The notes: a model not told the origin generated them from the letters alone. A stretch of DNA of 64,000 nt from CBDCXF01 sp965223755 (GCA_965223755.1 CBDCXF010000002.1:1488001-1552000); one strand, 5' to 3'; shown: positions 8,263 to 16,725, numbered from the stretch's first letter. A program made the numbers and translations.

Positions 8263-9043
8263 CGCCTTTCGAGCGCCTACAAGCCGCACAGACGGCTACA
8301 CCCTGGCGGGGCTCTTGGTGGTCCTGATCGTCCTCGAGGTGGCGATTGCAGCCGCGCTGCCGCTGTGGTCCGCGGCGGCGCAGCGCGATCGAGAAGAGGA
8401 GATGATCTTTCGGGGCCTGCAGTACGCCGAAGCCATTCGTCTGTTTCAAGAGCGCCACGGTCGGCTCCCGGTCGGGTTGAAAGAGATCGTTGAAACCAAG
8501 GAGCCGCGCATCCTGCGCCAAGCCTGGATCAACCCAATTGAGGAGAACGATGGATGGCTTCCGCTGCTCCAGCAACAGGGGGTCCCTCAAGGCGGGGCTG
8601 GCGGCGGCGAGCAGACTGGGTTGGGTACCGTCAACTTGCAGCGAGGTGGACAGCGCCCTCAGCGCGTGACTCCCCGCGAGTCATCGGTGAGGAACGGCAG
8701 TGGCGGCCAAATGGGGCGTCAAAATCGTCGCGGAAACAACCAAAGCGGCGAACCGGAGGCGCCATTTCTCGGCGGTGAGGCCGACGATGTGAAGGACAAT
8801 CAGTACGGTCCTTTCACTGGGGTCAAGCCTGGATCCTCAGGAGAGTCGATGATGGTCTATTTTGGCGCTGAGGACTACTCTGAATGGGAGTTTGCGGCTG
8901 AACATCTCATTCGGCCGCCGTCGCCAGATGGTCGCATTCTGGCGCCACGACTATGGACGCAGCGTTTTTGGGTACCACTTCCAGGGACTGGATTCGAATC
9001 CGGTGGCGACGCCCAGCCAGGCGGCCTTCCAAGATCAAACTAA
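8249..9043 (+). CDS. Third pseudopilin-like protein with low-complexity insert
   Basis: 264 residues from the ATG at 8249, overlapping the previous gene by 14 bases. A prepilin-like segment, Gly-YTLAGLLVVLIVLEVAIAA (about residues 15-33), is present, but the +5 glutamate of classical prepilins is replaced by Gly/Leu, a hallmark exception of GspK-like minor pseudopilins. The following region (REEEMIFRGLQYAEAIRLFQ) resembles conserved T2SS minor-pseudopilin proteins. Residues about 110-185 are a G/Q/R/N-rich low-complexity stretch. A C-terminal region (about 195-255) looks globular. Likely a tip or accessory pseudopilin; the insert is unexplained. Confidence 0.7.
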   Translation: MRSTDAFRAPTSRTDGYTLAGLLVVLIVLEVAIAAALPLWSAAAQRDREEEMIFRGLQYAEAIRLFQERHGRLPVGLKEIVETKEPRILRQAWINPIEENDGWLPLLQQQGVPQGGAGGGEQTGLGTVNLQRGGQRPQRVTPRESSVRNGSGGQMGRQNRRGNNQSGEPEAPFLGGEADDVKDNQYGPFTGVKPGSSGESMMVYFGAEDYSEWEFAAEHLIRPPSPDGRILAPRLWTQRFWVPLPGTGFESGGDAQPGGLPRSN

Positions 9044-9068
9044 GGCTCAGCCTGTTCAAGGAGAGCCA

Positions 9069-9557
9069 TTGCAGTTGACAGTCCAAACCGTCCGTCTACC
9101 CCACGCGCACGACCTTCCGTTGCCCAGTCGCGGCAGCGATGAATCCGCCGGCTGGGATCTGCGCGCCGCGGTTAAAGCCAGGTTGATCGTAGAGGCTGGC
9201 AGCACGGTAAAGGTCCCGACGGGGTTAAAGATTGCCATTCCCAAAGGCTGGGAAGGGCAAGTGCGGCCGCGTAGCGGCCTTGCCGCCCGCCACGCGGTCA
9301 CCCTCACCAACAGTCCCGGAACCATCGACGCCGACTACCGCGGCGAGGTGCAGATCTTGCTGATCAACCACGGGCCCGAGCCTCTGATCATCGAGCGGGG
9401 CGATCGCATAGCGCAAATTCTTTTCGCTCCGGTGCCGGATGTAACCTGGCAAGAAGTCGAATCTCTCGTTGAGACCGAGCGTGGCGTGGGGGGTTTTGGG
9501 TCGACGGGGCAGGGGGAGAGAGTGACGGGTGGCGAAGTGACAGGTGACGAGGGTTAG
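9069..9557 (+). CDS. dut: Deoxyuridine 5'-triphosphate nucleotidohydrolase (dUTPase)
   Basis: A trimeric dUTPase that hydrolyses dUTP to dUMP and pyrophosphate. All five motifs are visible in order: DESAGWDLRAA, PRSGLAARHAV, GTIDADYRGEVQILLINHG, RIAQILFAP and the C-terminal RGVGGFGSTG that closes over the active site. The TTG at 9069 is chosen because an AAGGAG site sits about six bases upstream and it places motif 1 about 25 residues in; longer frames overlap the pseudopilin gene. The protein is about 162 residues. After motif 5 there is a non-conserved tail encoded by GTGACAG-like heptamers, so the repeat array appears to have grown into the gene's end. Confidence 0.92.
   Translation: MQLTVQTVRLPHAHDLPLPSRGSDESAGWDLRAAVKARLIVEAGSTVKVPTGLKIAIPKGWEGQVRPRSGLAARHAVTLTNSPGTIDADYRGEVQILLINHGPEPLIIERGDRIAQILFAPVPDVTWQEVESLVETERGVGGFGSTGQGERVTGGEVTGDEG
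9522..9550 (+). repeat. Degenerate GTGACAG heptamer repeats at the end of dut
   Basis: Four near-copies of a 7-base unit: GTGACGG (9522), GTGGCGA (9529), GTGACAG (9537) and GTGACGA (9544), with one extra base between the second and third. They encode the last residues of the dUTPase tail. They lie 20 bases before a second, different heptamer array on the other side of the stop codon. Confidence 0.7.
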
Positions 9558-9570
9558 CCGCATCTTCTTC

Positions 9571-9612
9571 ACTGCTCACTGCTCACTGCTCACTGCTCAC
9601 TGCTCACTGCTC
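9571..9612 (+). repeat. Six perfect tandem copies of ACTGCTC
   Basis: Six uninterrupted copies of the 7-base unit ACTGCTC, followed by ACTAAATAAA and then the terminator hairpin of the opposing gene. Perfect short tandem arrays of this kind are prone to slippage and are candidates for copy-number variation between strains. Confidence 0.95.
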
Positions 9613-9615
9613 ACT

Positions 9616-9650
9616 AAATAAAAAGCGCGGCCCCGAAGAAGGGCCGCGCC
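9616..9650 (-). terminator. Intrinsic terminator of the TonB-dependent receptor gene
   Basis: GCGCGGCCC (9625-9633) and GGGCCGCGC (9641-9649) form a perfect nine-base stem with a seven-base loop. On the minus strand the hairpin is followed by TTTTTATTTA, a good U-tract. It lies about 30 bases after the receptor stop codon. On the plus strand there is no U-tract, so it mainly serves the minus-strand gene. Confidence 0.9.
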
Positions 9651-9678
9651 TGCAAGTACTGAAACTGTGCTTGCGAGC

Positions 9679-12600
9679 TTAGAAGCTCAGACGGACACCG
9701 AACTTCGTGCGCCAGCGGCTGTTGATGCCGTGAAGATCGAAGATCGAGTTGTTGTCGGGATCGCGTACCTCGCGGAAGAGGTTGTAGATCGGCCGTCCAT
9801 CATCGGTCAGGCCATCCACCTCGACCAAGGTCTGCGAGTTGAAGTTGACATAGCGCAACGTACCGGAGTCCTCGTCGAGCAGGTTCATCAGGTTGATGAT
9901 GTCCCAGGTAATATGCAAGTCGAGACCACGCACCGGAATCTTCTGGGCGATGTGCACGTCCAGGGTATGATGAGTCGGAGCCTGAGCGCAGTTGCGTGGA
10001 GCCACCGTGCCGCGGTGGTTGCGCAAACACTCATCAGCCTCGATGAAGGCGTTGAGCTCTTCCCAAGTACCGGTGTTGATGACGACATCGTTGGCGTCAC
10101 GCGGCACGTAGAACAGGTCGTTACCCGTGGAGCGGTCGCCGTTAACACTACCGCCAAAACCGAAGCGCACGAAGTCCGAGGTCATCAGCCAGGAAAACGG
10201 CCGACCAGCCTGGACGTTGTAGAACGCCGAAACCGTGGTCGGGTAACGTGAGCCCTGGTTGAAGACGTAGGTCAAAGAAGCGTTAAGGCGGTCTTCGACC
10301 TCAAAGTCCGAAGTGGTAGCTACGGGATTCTGTGGATCGAACTGCTCGTTGAAACGGAAGTTGGAAACCGCACGACTCGAGGTGCCGTCGTTGACCGTGT
10401 TCGCTTCTCCCAATGCGTAGGAGAACGACCAGGACAGCGGGCTACCGGAAGCCGGCTTCTCGACCTTGACGGCGATGTTGGTGGCATCACCTTCCGACGA
10501 ATTGCCGATGACGTAGGCGTCAGCACGGCCGAAACGCTCGTAAAGGGGTGCGCCGTAGAAGGTCGTACCGACCTGATTGAGATCCGCGCGACGGTAGGCA
10601 ATTTCCTCGATGCTGTCGGAGTAGATCAACTCGATGGAGCCGTTCAAGCCCCACGGCAGTTCGCGATCATAGGCCAGGTTGTAGCGGGCCAAGGTCGGGA
10701 AGTTGAAGTTGGGGTCGATGAAGTTGAACTCACCGGCGCCGGGGTTGGCGCCAGCGCCGATGTTGGCGTCTTGGCCGAACGGATCGGAGATAAATGGAAC
10801 CAGCGCGCCCTTGTGGAAGGCCTGCTCGATGCCGGTGCGCGCGTACTGGTTGGAAATCCAAACGTATGGTGAACGCCCGGCGAAGATACCGACGCCGCCA
10901 CGGAGTTGCGAGCGGCCGTCGCCTTCGACGTCCCAGTTGAAGCCAAAGCGCGGTTGCACCAAGCTCTCACCGTCTGGCATTTCACTGGTGTCGAAGCCGT
11001 AGAGCGCGACTGTATCCGGGTTGAACGATGGTTCATCCGGAAAGTACGGAGTATCGACGCGCAGGCCGTAGGTCAGTGTCAGGTCATCACGGACGCGCCA
11101 GGCATCGCCGACGTAGAGGCCGATTTGCTGTACATCGAACTTTTGGGTGTCGGACTGCCCGGGGTTGACCGTGGTGTAGCTCCAATCTTCAACGATGCCG
11201 TTCTCGAAGTCGTCTAGAGTGTCGAATTCATAGGCGCCAAAAGCGTTCTGGATGAACAGGTTCTCGAAGCCGAAGAATTCGTTGTGAGTGCCGATGGTGA
11301 TGGTGTGGTCACCTTTGAGCCAAGTGAAATCGTTGGTGATCTCGAACAAGTCTTGATCCAGAGAGTTGCGGCCGGAGAAGGCGTCGGTTCCGGCTTCGAA
11401 TTCACCGCTGCCGCGACCGGCGATGTTCTCGATCTCGACCCAGGGGAATGGAATGCCGTCGCGGGGGCCGCGGCGGTCTTCGATGGTCTGGATCGCGACG
11501 CGCGCCTCATTGAACATGGTGCTGGAGATCGTACTGTCGAGCTGAGCGACCGTAGAGTTGGTCTCGTTGCTCTCGGCGTAGGTTTCGCTGGCGAACTCGA
11601 AAGTAAAGCTGTTGGGGCGGTTGGTGTCGTCCGCGGCGTCCACATAGTTGTGGCGAACAGTTAGGCTGTGCTGATCGTTGAGGTTGAAGTCGGTGCGAAC
11701 GAAAAACTTGTCGGACGGATTGTCGCGAATGTTCTCGGTCAGGGGACCGGGATCGTAGCCGTAGCGGTCCAGCAAGATGTTGCGGAAACGGTTGGCCTCG
11801 TCCACGAAACCGAATGCCTGACCAGAAGAGCCGTCAATCGACCAGCCCGTCGGCGTGGTGCGGTCCTCGATGTCGGCGTTGACAAAGAAAAACGCTTTGT
11901 CTTTGGACAGCGGTCCGCCAAGGCGGAAACCGTACTGATCCTCGTTGAAATCACCGAGTGGACCGAGGCCTTCTGGGCCGTCGCCGAAGTTGCTGTCGTC
12001 ACGGAAGAAGTAGAACAGAGAACCTTCCCAGTCGTTGGAACCGGAGCGGGTAACCGCATTGACGCTGCCGCCGGAGAAACCACCCTGACGGACATCGAAC
12101 TCTGCGAGCACCAACTGGATCTCTTGAATCGCGTCCAAGCTGATCGGTGTGGTGCCGACGCGACCACCCGGGGTGCCGGAGTCGCTCAACCCAAACAGGT
12201 CGTTATTGACCGAACCGTCGATCTGGATGTTGTTGTAACGACCACTACGACCGGCGATGCTGATCGCTTCGTCGTCCTCGTTCTCACCGGCCACGGTAAT
12301 GAACGGATTGGTGCGGGCGAAGTCATTGAGGCCGCGCGAAATCGTCGGCAGTGTCTCAAGCGCTTCGGTGCCGACATTCGAGGCTGCGCCGGTACGGCTC
12401 GGGTTGATGAACGTCGCTTCGCCGACGACCGTCACGGTGTCTGCAAATTCCGCTGACGGCAACTCGAAAGCGAGTGCAGAAGAAGCGCCGAGCGAGACGA
12501 ACACGTCTTGGGCGACCTGCGGGGTAAACCCGTCCAACTCGGCGGATACTGTGTACGGTCCGCCGACGCGAACGGGGCCGATGGCGAAACGACCATCACC

Positions 12601-12792
12601 CTGTGTTGCCACCACGTACTGGCGACCAGTGGGGTTGTGAATTGCGGTGACTGTGGCGCCGGGAAGGTCATTGCCATCAGTATCCGCGACTGATCCGGTG
12701 ATCGTTCCTGTCGTTGCACTCTGCGCACTCAGCGAGCCCGCGGCAACTAGACAAACGAGACCGGCCAGAAACACGAATCCTATGCGTTTCAT
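9679..12792 (-). CDS. TonB-dependent receptor with N-terminal carboxypeptidase-regulatory-like domain
   Basis: 1037 residues from the ATG at 12792, preceded by AAGGAGAA; the longer frame lacks a ribosome site. A Sec signal peptide ends near AGSLSAQS. Residues about 27-110 form a carboxypeptidase-regulatory (CarboxypepD_reg/CnaB-like) domain (GTITGSVADTDGNDLPGATV). A plug domain follows (about 120-250; SIAGRSGRYNNIQIDGSVNN, and GGFSGGSVNAVTRSGSNDW), then a long beta-barrel ending in the outer-membrane signal GVRLSF. This is the large Oar-like / SusC-like receptor type abundant in Acidobacteriota, importing an unknown polymer fragment or chelate. No SusD-like partner is next to it. Transcription ends at the hairpin 30 bases downstream. 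Confidence 0.9.
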   Translation of the reverse strand: MKRIGFVFLAGLVCLVAAGSLSAQSATTGTITGSVADTDGNDLPGATVTAIHNPTGRQYVVATQGDGRFAIGPVRVGGPYTVSAELDGFTPQVAQDVFVSLGASSALAFELPSAEFADTVTVVGEATFINPSRTGAASNVGTEALETLPTISRGLNDFARTNPFITVAGENEDDEAISIAGRSGRYNNIQIDGSVNNDLFGLSDSGTPGGRVGTTPISLDAIQEIQLVLAEFDVRQGGFSGGSVNAVTRSGSNDWEGSLFYFFRDDSNFGDGPEGLGPLGDFNEDQYGFRLGGPLSKDKAFFFVNADIEDRTTPTGWSIDGSSGQAFGFVDEANRFRNILLDRYGYDPGPLTENIRDNPSDKFFVRTDFNLNDQHSLTVRHNYVDAADDTNRPNSFTFEFASETYAESNETNSTVAQLDSTISSTMFNEARVAIQTIEDRRGPRDGIPFPWVEIENIAGRGSGEFEAGTDAFSGRNSLDQDLFEITNDFTWLKGDHTITIGTHNEFFGFENLFIQNAFGAYEFDTLDDFENGIVEDWSYTTVNPGQSDTQKFDVQQIGLYVGDAWRVRDDLTLTYGLRVDTPYFPDEPSFNPDTVALYGFDTSEMPDGESLVQPRFGFNWDVEGDGRSQLRGGVGIFAGRSPYVWISNQYARTGIEQAFHKGALVPFISDPFGQDANIGAGANPGAGEFNFIDPNFNFPTLARYNLAYDRELPWGLNGSIELIYSDSIEEIAYRRADLNQVGTTFYGAPLYERFGRADAYVIGNSSEGDATNIAVKVEKPASGSPLSWSFSYALGEANTVNDGTSSRAVSNFRFNEQFDPQNPVATTSDFEVEDRLNASLTYVFNQGSRYPTTVSAFYNVQAGRPFSWLMTSDFVRFGFGGSVNGDRSTGNDLFYVPRDANDVVINTGTWEELNAFIEADECLRNHRGTVAPRNCAQAPTHHTLDVHIAQKIPVRGLDLHITWDIINLMNLLDEDSGTLRYVNFNSQTLVEVDGLTDDGRPIYNLFREVRDPDNNSIFDLHGINSRWRTKFGVRLSF

Positions 12793-12817
12793 TCGGTTCT
12801 CCTTCTGGGATTTGACG

Positions 12818-12836
12818 GATTCCCTCGACGGGAATC
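12818..12836 (-). other. Hairpin in the leader of the TonB-dependent receptor
   Basis: GATTCCC (12818-12824) and GGGAATC (12830-12836) form a perfect seven-base stem around a five-base loop, 26 bases upstream of the receptor start codon. No U-tract follows. It could affect message stability or translation. A ten-base palindrome, GTCAATTGAC, lies a little further upstream near 12855. Confidence 0.4.
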
Positions 12837-12984
12837 GATATGCGTTTTGAGTCGTCAATTGACTGCAAAAAATCCGGCGGCGTGCCGGGTTTGTGGCAGC
12901 AATCCTAGCACGTTCGAGACCGCGGCTGGGCCGCTTTCGCGCTTCAGATTGACAATGGCGTTACGGAAGGGAGGAGACGCGAAG

Positions 12985-13746
12985 TCACACTTCGGCGGAC
13001 GGACACACATCCGCCAAAACACACTGACTGCATAGCGGTTTGCGAGCCGCGCAAACCGCCCGTCCATGGTCGATGAGAAGGTGAGACCAAAGCGTCCAGT
13101 CAACCTGCGGGACCAGCTCTATTAGGTCCTTTTCGACCTTGACCGGATCTTTGTTCTCGGTCAGCTCGAGGCGTCGAGACAGTCGACCGACGTGGGTGTC
13201 GACGACGACACCTTCGTTGAGATTGAAGGCGTTGCCCAGGACGACATTGGCGGTCTTGCGGCCGACTCCCGGAAGCTTGACCAATTCGGGCATGGTGCGT
13301 GGCACCTGGCCACCGTGATCCGCGATTAATGCTTCGCCGAGTGCTTTGAGCGATTTGGCTTTGTTGCGGAAAAAACCGGTCGAACGAATCATCTCCTCCA
13401 ACTCGGGAAGCGATGCCGCCGCGAAGTGAGCTGCGGTTGGGTAGCGCGTAAAGAGCGCCGGAGTGACCATGTTCACGCGTTTGTCGGTGCACTGTGCCGA
13501 CAAGATCGTCGCCACAAGGAGTTGCAACGGGTTGTCGTGGTTGAGAGCACATTTCGCGCCTGGATATTCCTCTTTGAGCCGGGCGAGCACCACCTCGGTA
13601 CGCTCCTGTACTTTCCGAGCTGCCGCGCCCATTTTTTTCTTTACGGCGGTTGGCTTTTCGGGGCCGACTGGTTCTTTGGGGATGGCTGGTTCTTTGGGGA
13701 TGGCTGGTTCTTTGGAGCTGACGGGCTTCTTTGAGGTCGCTGGCAT
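12985..13746 (-). CDS. nth: Endonuclease III (DNA glycosylase/AP lyase) with repeat-built N-terminal tail
   Basis: 253 residues. The helix-hairpin-helix LVKLPGVGRKTANVVLG contains the catalytic lysine, and VVVDTHVGRL carries the catalytic aspartate. The C-terminal iron-sulfur motif C-x6-C-x2-C-x5-C (CAARKPLCSQCVLADVC) is intact. The enzyme excises oxidised pyrimidines and nicks the strand in base-excision repair. The first 40 or so residues are an added basic, Pro/Lys-rich tail built from an EPAIPK-type repeat, absent from E. coli Nth (211 residues). The gene begins six bases after the AlgH-family gene upstream, so both are probably co-transcribed. Confidence 0.93.
   Translation of the reverse strand: MPATSKKPVSSKEPAIPKEPAIPKEPVGPEKPTAVKKKMGAAARKVQERTEVVLARLKEEYPGAKCALNHDNPLQLLVATILSAQCTDKRVNMVTPALFTRYPTAAHFAAASLPELEEMIRSTGFFRNKAKSLKALGEALIADHGGQVPRTMPELVKLPGVGRKTANVVLGNAFNLNEGVVVDTHVGRLSRRLELTENKDPVKVEKDLIELVPQVDWTLWSHLLIDHGRAVCAARKPLCSQCVLADVCPSAEV
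13668..13721 (-). repeat. Three 18-base repeats encoding the Nth N-terminal tail
   Basis: Two exact 18-base units (13668-13685 and 13686-13703, plus-strand start CTGGTTCTTTGGGGATGG) and a third, degraded copy (13704-13721). The length is a multiple of three, so copy-number change would alter the tail by six residues (EPAIPK) without a frameshift. Confidence 0.85.
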
Positions 13747-13752
13747 CGTTCT

Positions 13753-14361
13753 TCAGTTGGCAAGCGCTTCGCCATCCGCCGACTGCAAGGGCACGATCGC
13801 CTGCGGCTGAATCCCGGCGCGCACCAATGCAACATGCCACGCGTCGGTGGAGGCGTCAGCAAAAATCAAATCAGGATCGACGGGTAGCGGAATCCAGTCG
13901 CTGCGTTCGAGTTCTTCGGCCAATTGGCCCGGCGCCCAGCCAGCCGAGCCCAGCACGAGTCGAAAGTCGCGCGGCGGGCGCGCCGCGAGCACCGTCAAGT
14001 CGGTTGAGCTATGAGTGAGCCCGAGGCCCGGTTGAACCTCGGTGAGGTCTTCGGTAAGGCCTAACGCACTCCAATCGGGTCCCGTGTTGGAAGTGCTCGG
14101 AGCGCGCAGCAGGACGCATCCTCTTTGAGGTTGTACCGGTCCGCCGAAAAATGCCTCGCGCTCGTCACCCGCCCACTCGATTTCGAGCCCATCCAGAACT
14201 TCGCTTACTTGCAGGCCGGTGGGGCGGTTGACAATGAGGCCGAAGGTCCCCTCGTCGCCGTGCTCAAGTACCAGCACCAGAGAGCGGTGAAAGAACGGAT
14301 CGTCAACCTGCGGCATCGCTGCCAGGAATGACGGAGTTGGCAACTCAAGTAATTCAGCCAT
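13753..14361 (-). CDS. AlgH/YqgE family protein (UPF0301)
   Basis: 202 residues from the ATG at 14361. The longer open frame upstream reads through the tRNA gene and is not real coding. Family features are clear: the N-terminal FLAAMPQVDDPFFHRSLVLV, then GTFGLIVNRPT, AFFGGPVQPQRGCVLLR and the C-terminal RLVLGSAGWAPGQLAEEL. AlgH/YqgE proteins are small cytoplasmic proteins; the family founder was linked to alginate gene regulation in Pseudomonas, but the biochemical role is unsettled. It lies between the initiator tRNA and nth. The tRNA terminator separates it from the tRNA transcript. Confidence 0.9.
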   Translation of the reverse strand: MAELLELPTPSFLAAMPQVDDPFFHRSLVLVLEHGDEGTFGLIVNRPTGLQVSEVLDGLEIEWAGDEREAFFGGPVQPQRGCVLLRAPSTSNTGPDWSALGLTEDLTEVQPGLGLTHSSTDLTVLAARPPRDFRLVLGSAGWAPGQLAEELERSDWIPLPVDPDLIFADASTDAWHVALVRAGIQPQAIVPLQSADGEALAN

Positions 14362-14404
14362 TGTGAAAGATCTTAACTCGCTTGCAACGACCGCCAGCAA
14401 CAGA

Positions 14405-14440
14405 CCAAAAAAGAAAAAGAGCCGATCCTGTCGACTCTTT
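14405..14440 (-). terminator. Intrinsic terminator after tRNA-fMet
   Basis: On the minus strand AAAGAG pairs with CTCTTT (14435-14440 with 14416-14421), extended by wobble and G-C pairs, and is followed by TTCTTTTTTT. It lies about ten bases after the tRNA 3' CCA and ahead of the AlgH-family gene. Confidence 0.85.
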
Positions 14441-14449
14441 GTTGATGTC

Positions 14450-14527
<78 letters not shown>

Positions 14528-14538
14528 CCGGGCCGCGA

Positions 14539-14567
14539 AGAATCGCACACCGTGCTACCGCTGTCAA
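14539..14567 (-). promoter_or_regulatory. Sigma-70-type promoter of tRNA-fMet
   Basis: On the minus strand a perfect TTGACA (14562-14567) is followed by a 17-base spacer ending in TGC and then GATTCT (14539-14544) as an extended -10. Transcription would start about five bases before the tRNA. The -10 is weak but is helped by the TGN extension and the consensus -35. Confidence 0.65.
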
Positions 14568-14788
14568 CAAAAGGCCAAGGTTATTGTAAAAGAACCAAAG
14601 CGGGTTGGACCGGAACACCGCGAACGGTCGGTCAGCGGGTTTCGGAATGGCGCTCGAATCGCTATGCTAAGCCTGTTTCGAGGTATGGGGAGATGGTGTT
14701 CAGTGCATGGTCGCCCCAGGGGTGGCTGTTCATAAATCCGGATCTCAGTGGCAGCCTGACGATGATCGAGATCCTCCGGAGGACGGCG

Positions 14789-16681
14789 ATGGGTAATCAA
14801 AAAGACGGGATTTCTAGAACTGCCGGCATGTTTCTGATTGGCGCTCTTGCTGCTGTGGCTTGTACGCAGCAGCCGGTCGCGGAGAAAGTCGAAGTGTCGG
14901 AAACGGGGGCCGAGCAAGTGCTCGCAGCGCGTCCAGACCAAATTCGCGTCCCTGGGCGAAACGAGATTCCGATTGGCGATCCGGTCATGGCCGGAGTTGA
15001 AGTCGCGTCTTACGTTGAAGACGTTGCGGTCGAGCGTACGGCACCGCAAAGTGGATTTGAAGGCCAATTGACCGTCCGCGAGGTGCCGCTCAAGGCACGG
15101 CCCAAGCCAAGAGGGCAGGGATACCCGATGCCGGAGGAAATGGCCGCGAGGCGCGCGGAAGGGGCGCCCGCCGGCAGGACGCGATCGGGGTTCACAGGAA
15201 GGGGCTCCGAAGCGGCGACCCCGGCCGATTCTCTAGAGCTCAATGGGCCGATCCAAACGCCGACGCCAGGTGCGGGCAACGGGTTGCCGTTCTTAGTCGC
15301 CGATTTCGATTCCACCAACTTCGATTCGAACGCCAGCACAACCGGCTTTTTCACTGTTCCGCCAGATCCACATGTCGCGGCCGGAACGAGTCACGTGATG
15401 ACGGTGGTGAACACTTCCTTGCAAGTGTTCACCAAGAATGGAGCGGTACAAAGGACGCAGTCGCTACGCAACTTCTTCGCGCCGTTAGCGCCGCTGACGG
15501 GCACGTTCGACCCCAAGGTGCTTTACGACTCGCAGGCGAATCGCTGGGTCGTTGTCACCCTCGAGCAGACCGATAAGGCGTTTGGTAGTGCTGCGAACAC
15601 CTCGCGCGTCTTCGTTGCCGCCTCAGACGACGCGGACCCGGCCGGAACCTGGTTTATGACTGCAATCGACGCTCGAACCATGGTTGGTGGGCGCGATCAT
15701 TGGGCGGACTATCCCGGTTTTGGCGTTGACGAAGAGGCGATCTACATCACGACCAACCTTTTCTCATTCGCTGATACCGGCGGCTTTTTTGGCGGAGTAC
15801 GTCTGTGGATTCTGCCCAAAGGCCCCCTCTACAACGGTCAGACTGTCAACGTCCGGCGAGTTGACCCGTATGCTGCCGCCGGCTTCGCTTTGACGACGAT
15901 GCCGGCTCAGATGTACGGCAACTCCAGTGGTGTCGGTGGACTGCTCCTCGGTTATTCGGGCCTCAACGACGGCACCAACGCCTTCGTGCAAGTAATGCGA
16001 ATCAACAACCCTCTCGGAGCGATCCAGGTCGCGGGACCGGAATTTGTGAACTTGGGCGCTGTTGACGATCTCTGTTGCGCGCTTCCAGGAGCTGCACAGC
16101 AGGGCGCCGGTGAGACCGTTATGACCAACGACAGGCGCATGCTGAACGCTGTGTGGATCAACGGCCGCGCCTACGGGACGTTCACTCTGCGCCGCAACAG
16201 TCGTGCTGCAGTTCATTGGGTCGAGCTGAATACGAGTGCTGCCGCGAGTATTTCGCGACAAGCGACCATTACCGGCCAAGAGATCGGCGGTTCCGTCCAC
16301 ACCTTCTTTCCATCAGTTGCGGCCAACGACCGTGGCGACGTAATGGTTGGCTACGCCGCCTCAGGACCATCCATTTTCCCCGGCGCCTACTACTCGATCT
16401 ATGCCTCTGGAGACGACATCAGCCAGGTCCGGGAACCACAGACCTTGCGCGCTGGGCTCGGTCCGTATGTTCGTCGCTTTGGTCCGGCGAATCGCTACGG
16501 GGACTACACCGGTACGGTGGTCGATCCTGTTGACGGCTGCTTCTGGGTCTTCAATCAATACGCCGGCGCTCCAGGTACTCCACTGGGCAACACCGGAACG
16601 GGCCGCTGGAACACCGCGGCAGGGAAAGTTTGCCTGGCGCTTGGTTTTGGACAGCAACCGGATGTGGAAGGCGACGAATAG
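14789..16681 (+). CDS. Large secreted lipoprotein of unknown function
   Basis: 630 residues from the ATG at 14789, chosen because GGAGGA lies five bases upstream and the signal peptide then starts correctly; the longer frame begins inside tRNA-side sequence. The signal ends at the AVAC lipobox. Residues about 30-170 are low-complexity and charged. From about 175 the protein is beta-rich with motifs reminiscent of extracellular repeat-propeller proteins: VPPDPHVAAGTSHVMTVVN, FDPKVLYDSQANRWVVVTLE, and near the C-terminus RYGDYTGTVVDPVDG then FWVFNQYAG. This type occurs in exported proteins of Acidobacteriota and Myxococcota, but no enzymatic residues can be named. It stands alone between the tRNA and eno. 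Confidence 0.75.
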   Translation: MGNQKDGISRTAGMFLIGALAAVACTQQPVAEKVEVSETGAEQVLAARPDQIRVPGRNEIPIGDPVMAGVEVASYVEDVAVERTAPQSGFEGQLTVREVPLKARPKPRGQGYPMPEEMAARRAEGAPAGRTRSGFTGRGSEAATPADSLELNGPIQTPTPGAGNGLPFLVADFDSTNFDSNASTTGFFTVPPDPHVAAGTSHVMTVVNTSLQVFTKNGAVQRTQSLRNFFAPLAPLTGTFDPKVLYDSQANRWVVVTLEQTDKAFGSAANTSRVFVAASDDADPAGTWFMTAIDARTMVGGRDHWADYPGFGVDEEAIYITTNLFSFADTGGFFGGVRLWILPKGPLYNGQTVNVRRVDPYAAAGFALTTMPAQMYGNSSGVGGLLLGYSGLNDGTNAFVQVMRINNPLGAIQVAGPEFVNLGAVDDLCCALPGAAQQGAGETVMTNDRRMLNAVWINGRAYGTFTLRRNSRAAVHWVELNTSAAASISRQATITGQEIGGSVHTFFPSVAANDRGDVMVGYAASGPSIFPGAYYSIYASGDDISQVREPQTLRAGLGPYVRRFGPANRYGDYTGTVVDPVDGCFWVFNQYAGAPGTPLGNTGTGRWNTAAGKVCLALGFGQQPDVEGDE

Positions 16682-16725
16682 GCCGATCCCTTCCGCCGGG
16701 CGGTGAACGGTTAGGCAAGCCAAGA

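Noticed and set aside
9667..12640. Several long open frames on the plus strand opposite the TonB-dependent receptor
   Set aside because: They are antisense shadows in a GC-rich gene, have no family similarity and no ribosome sites.
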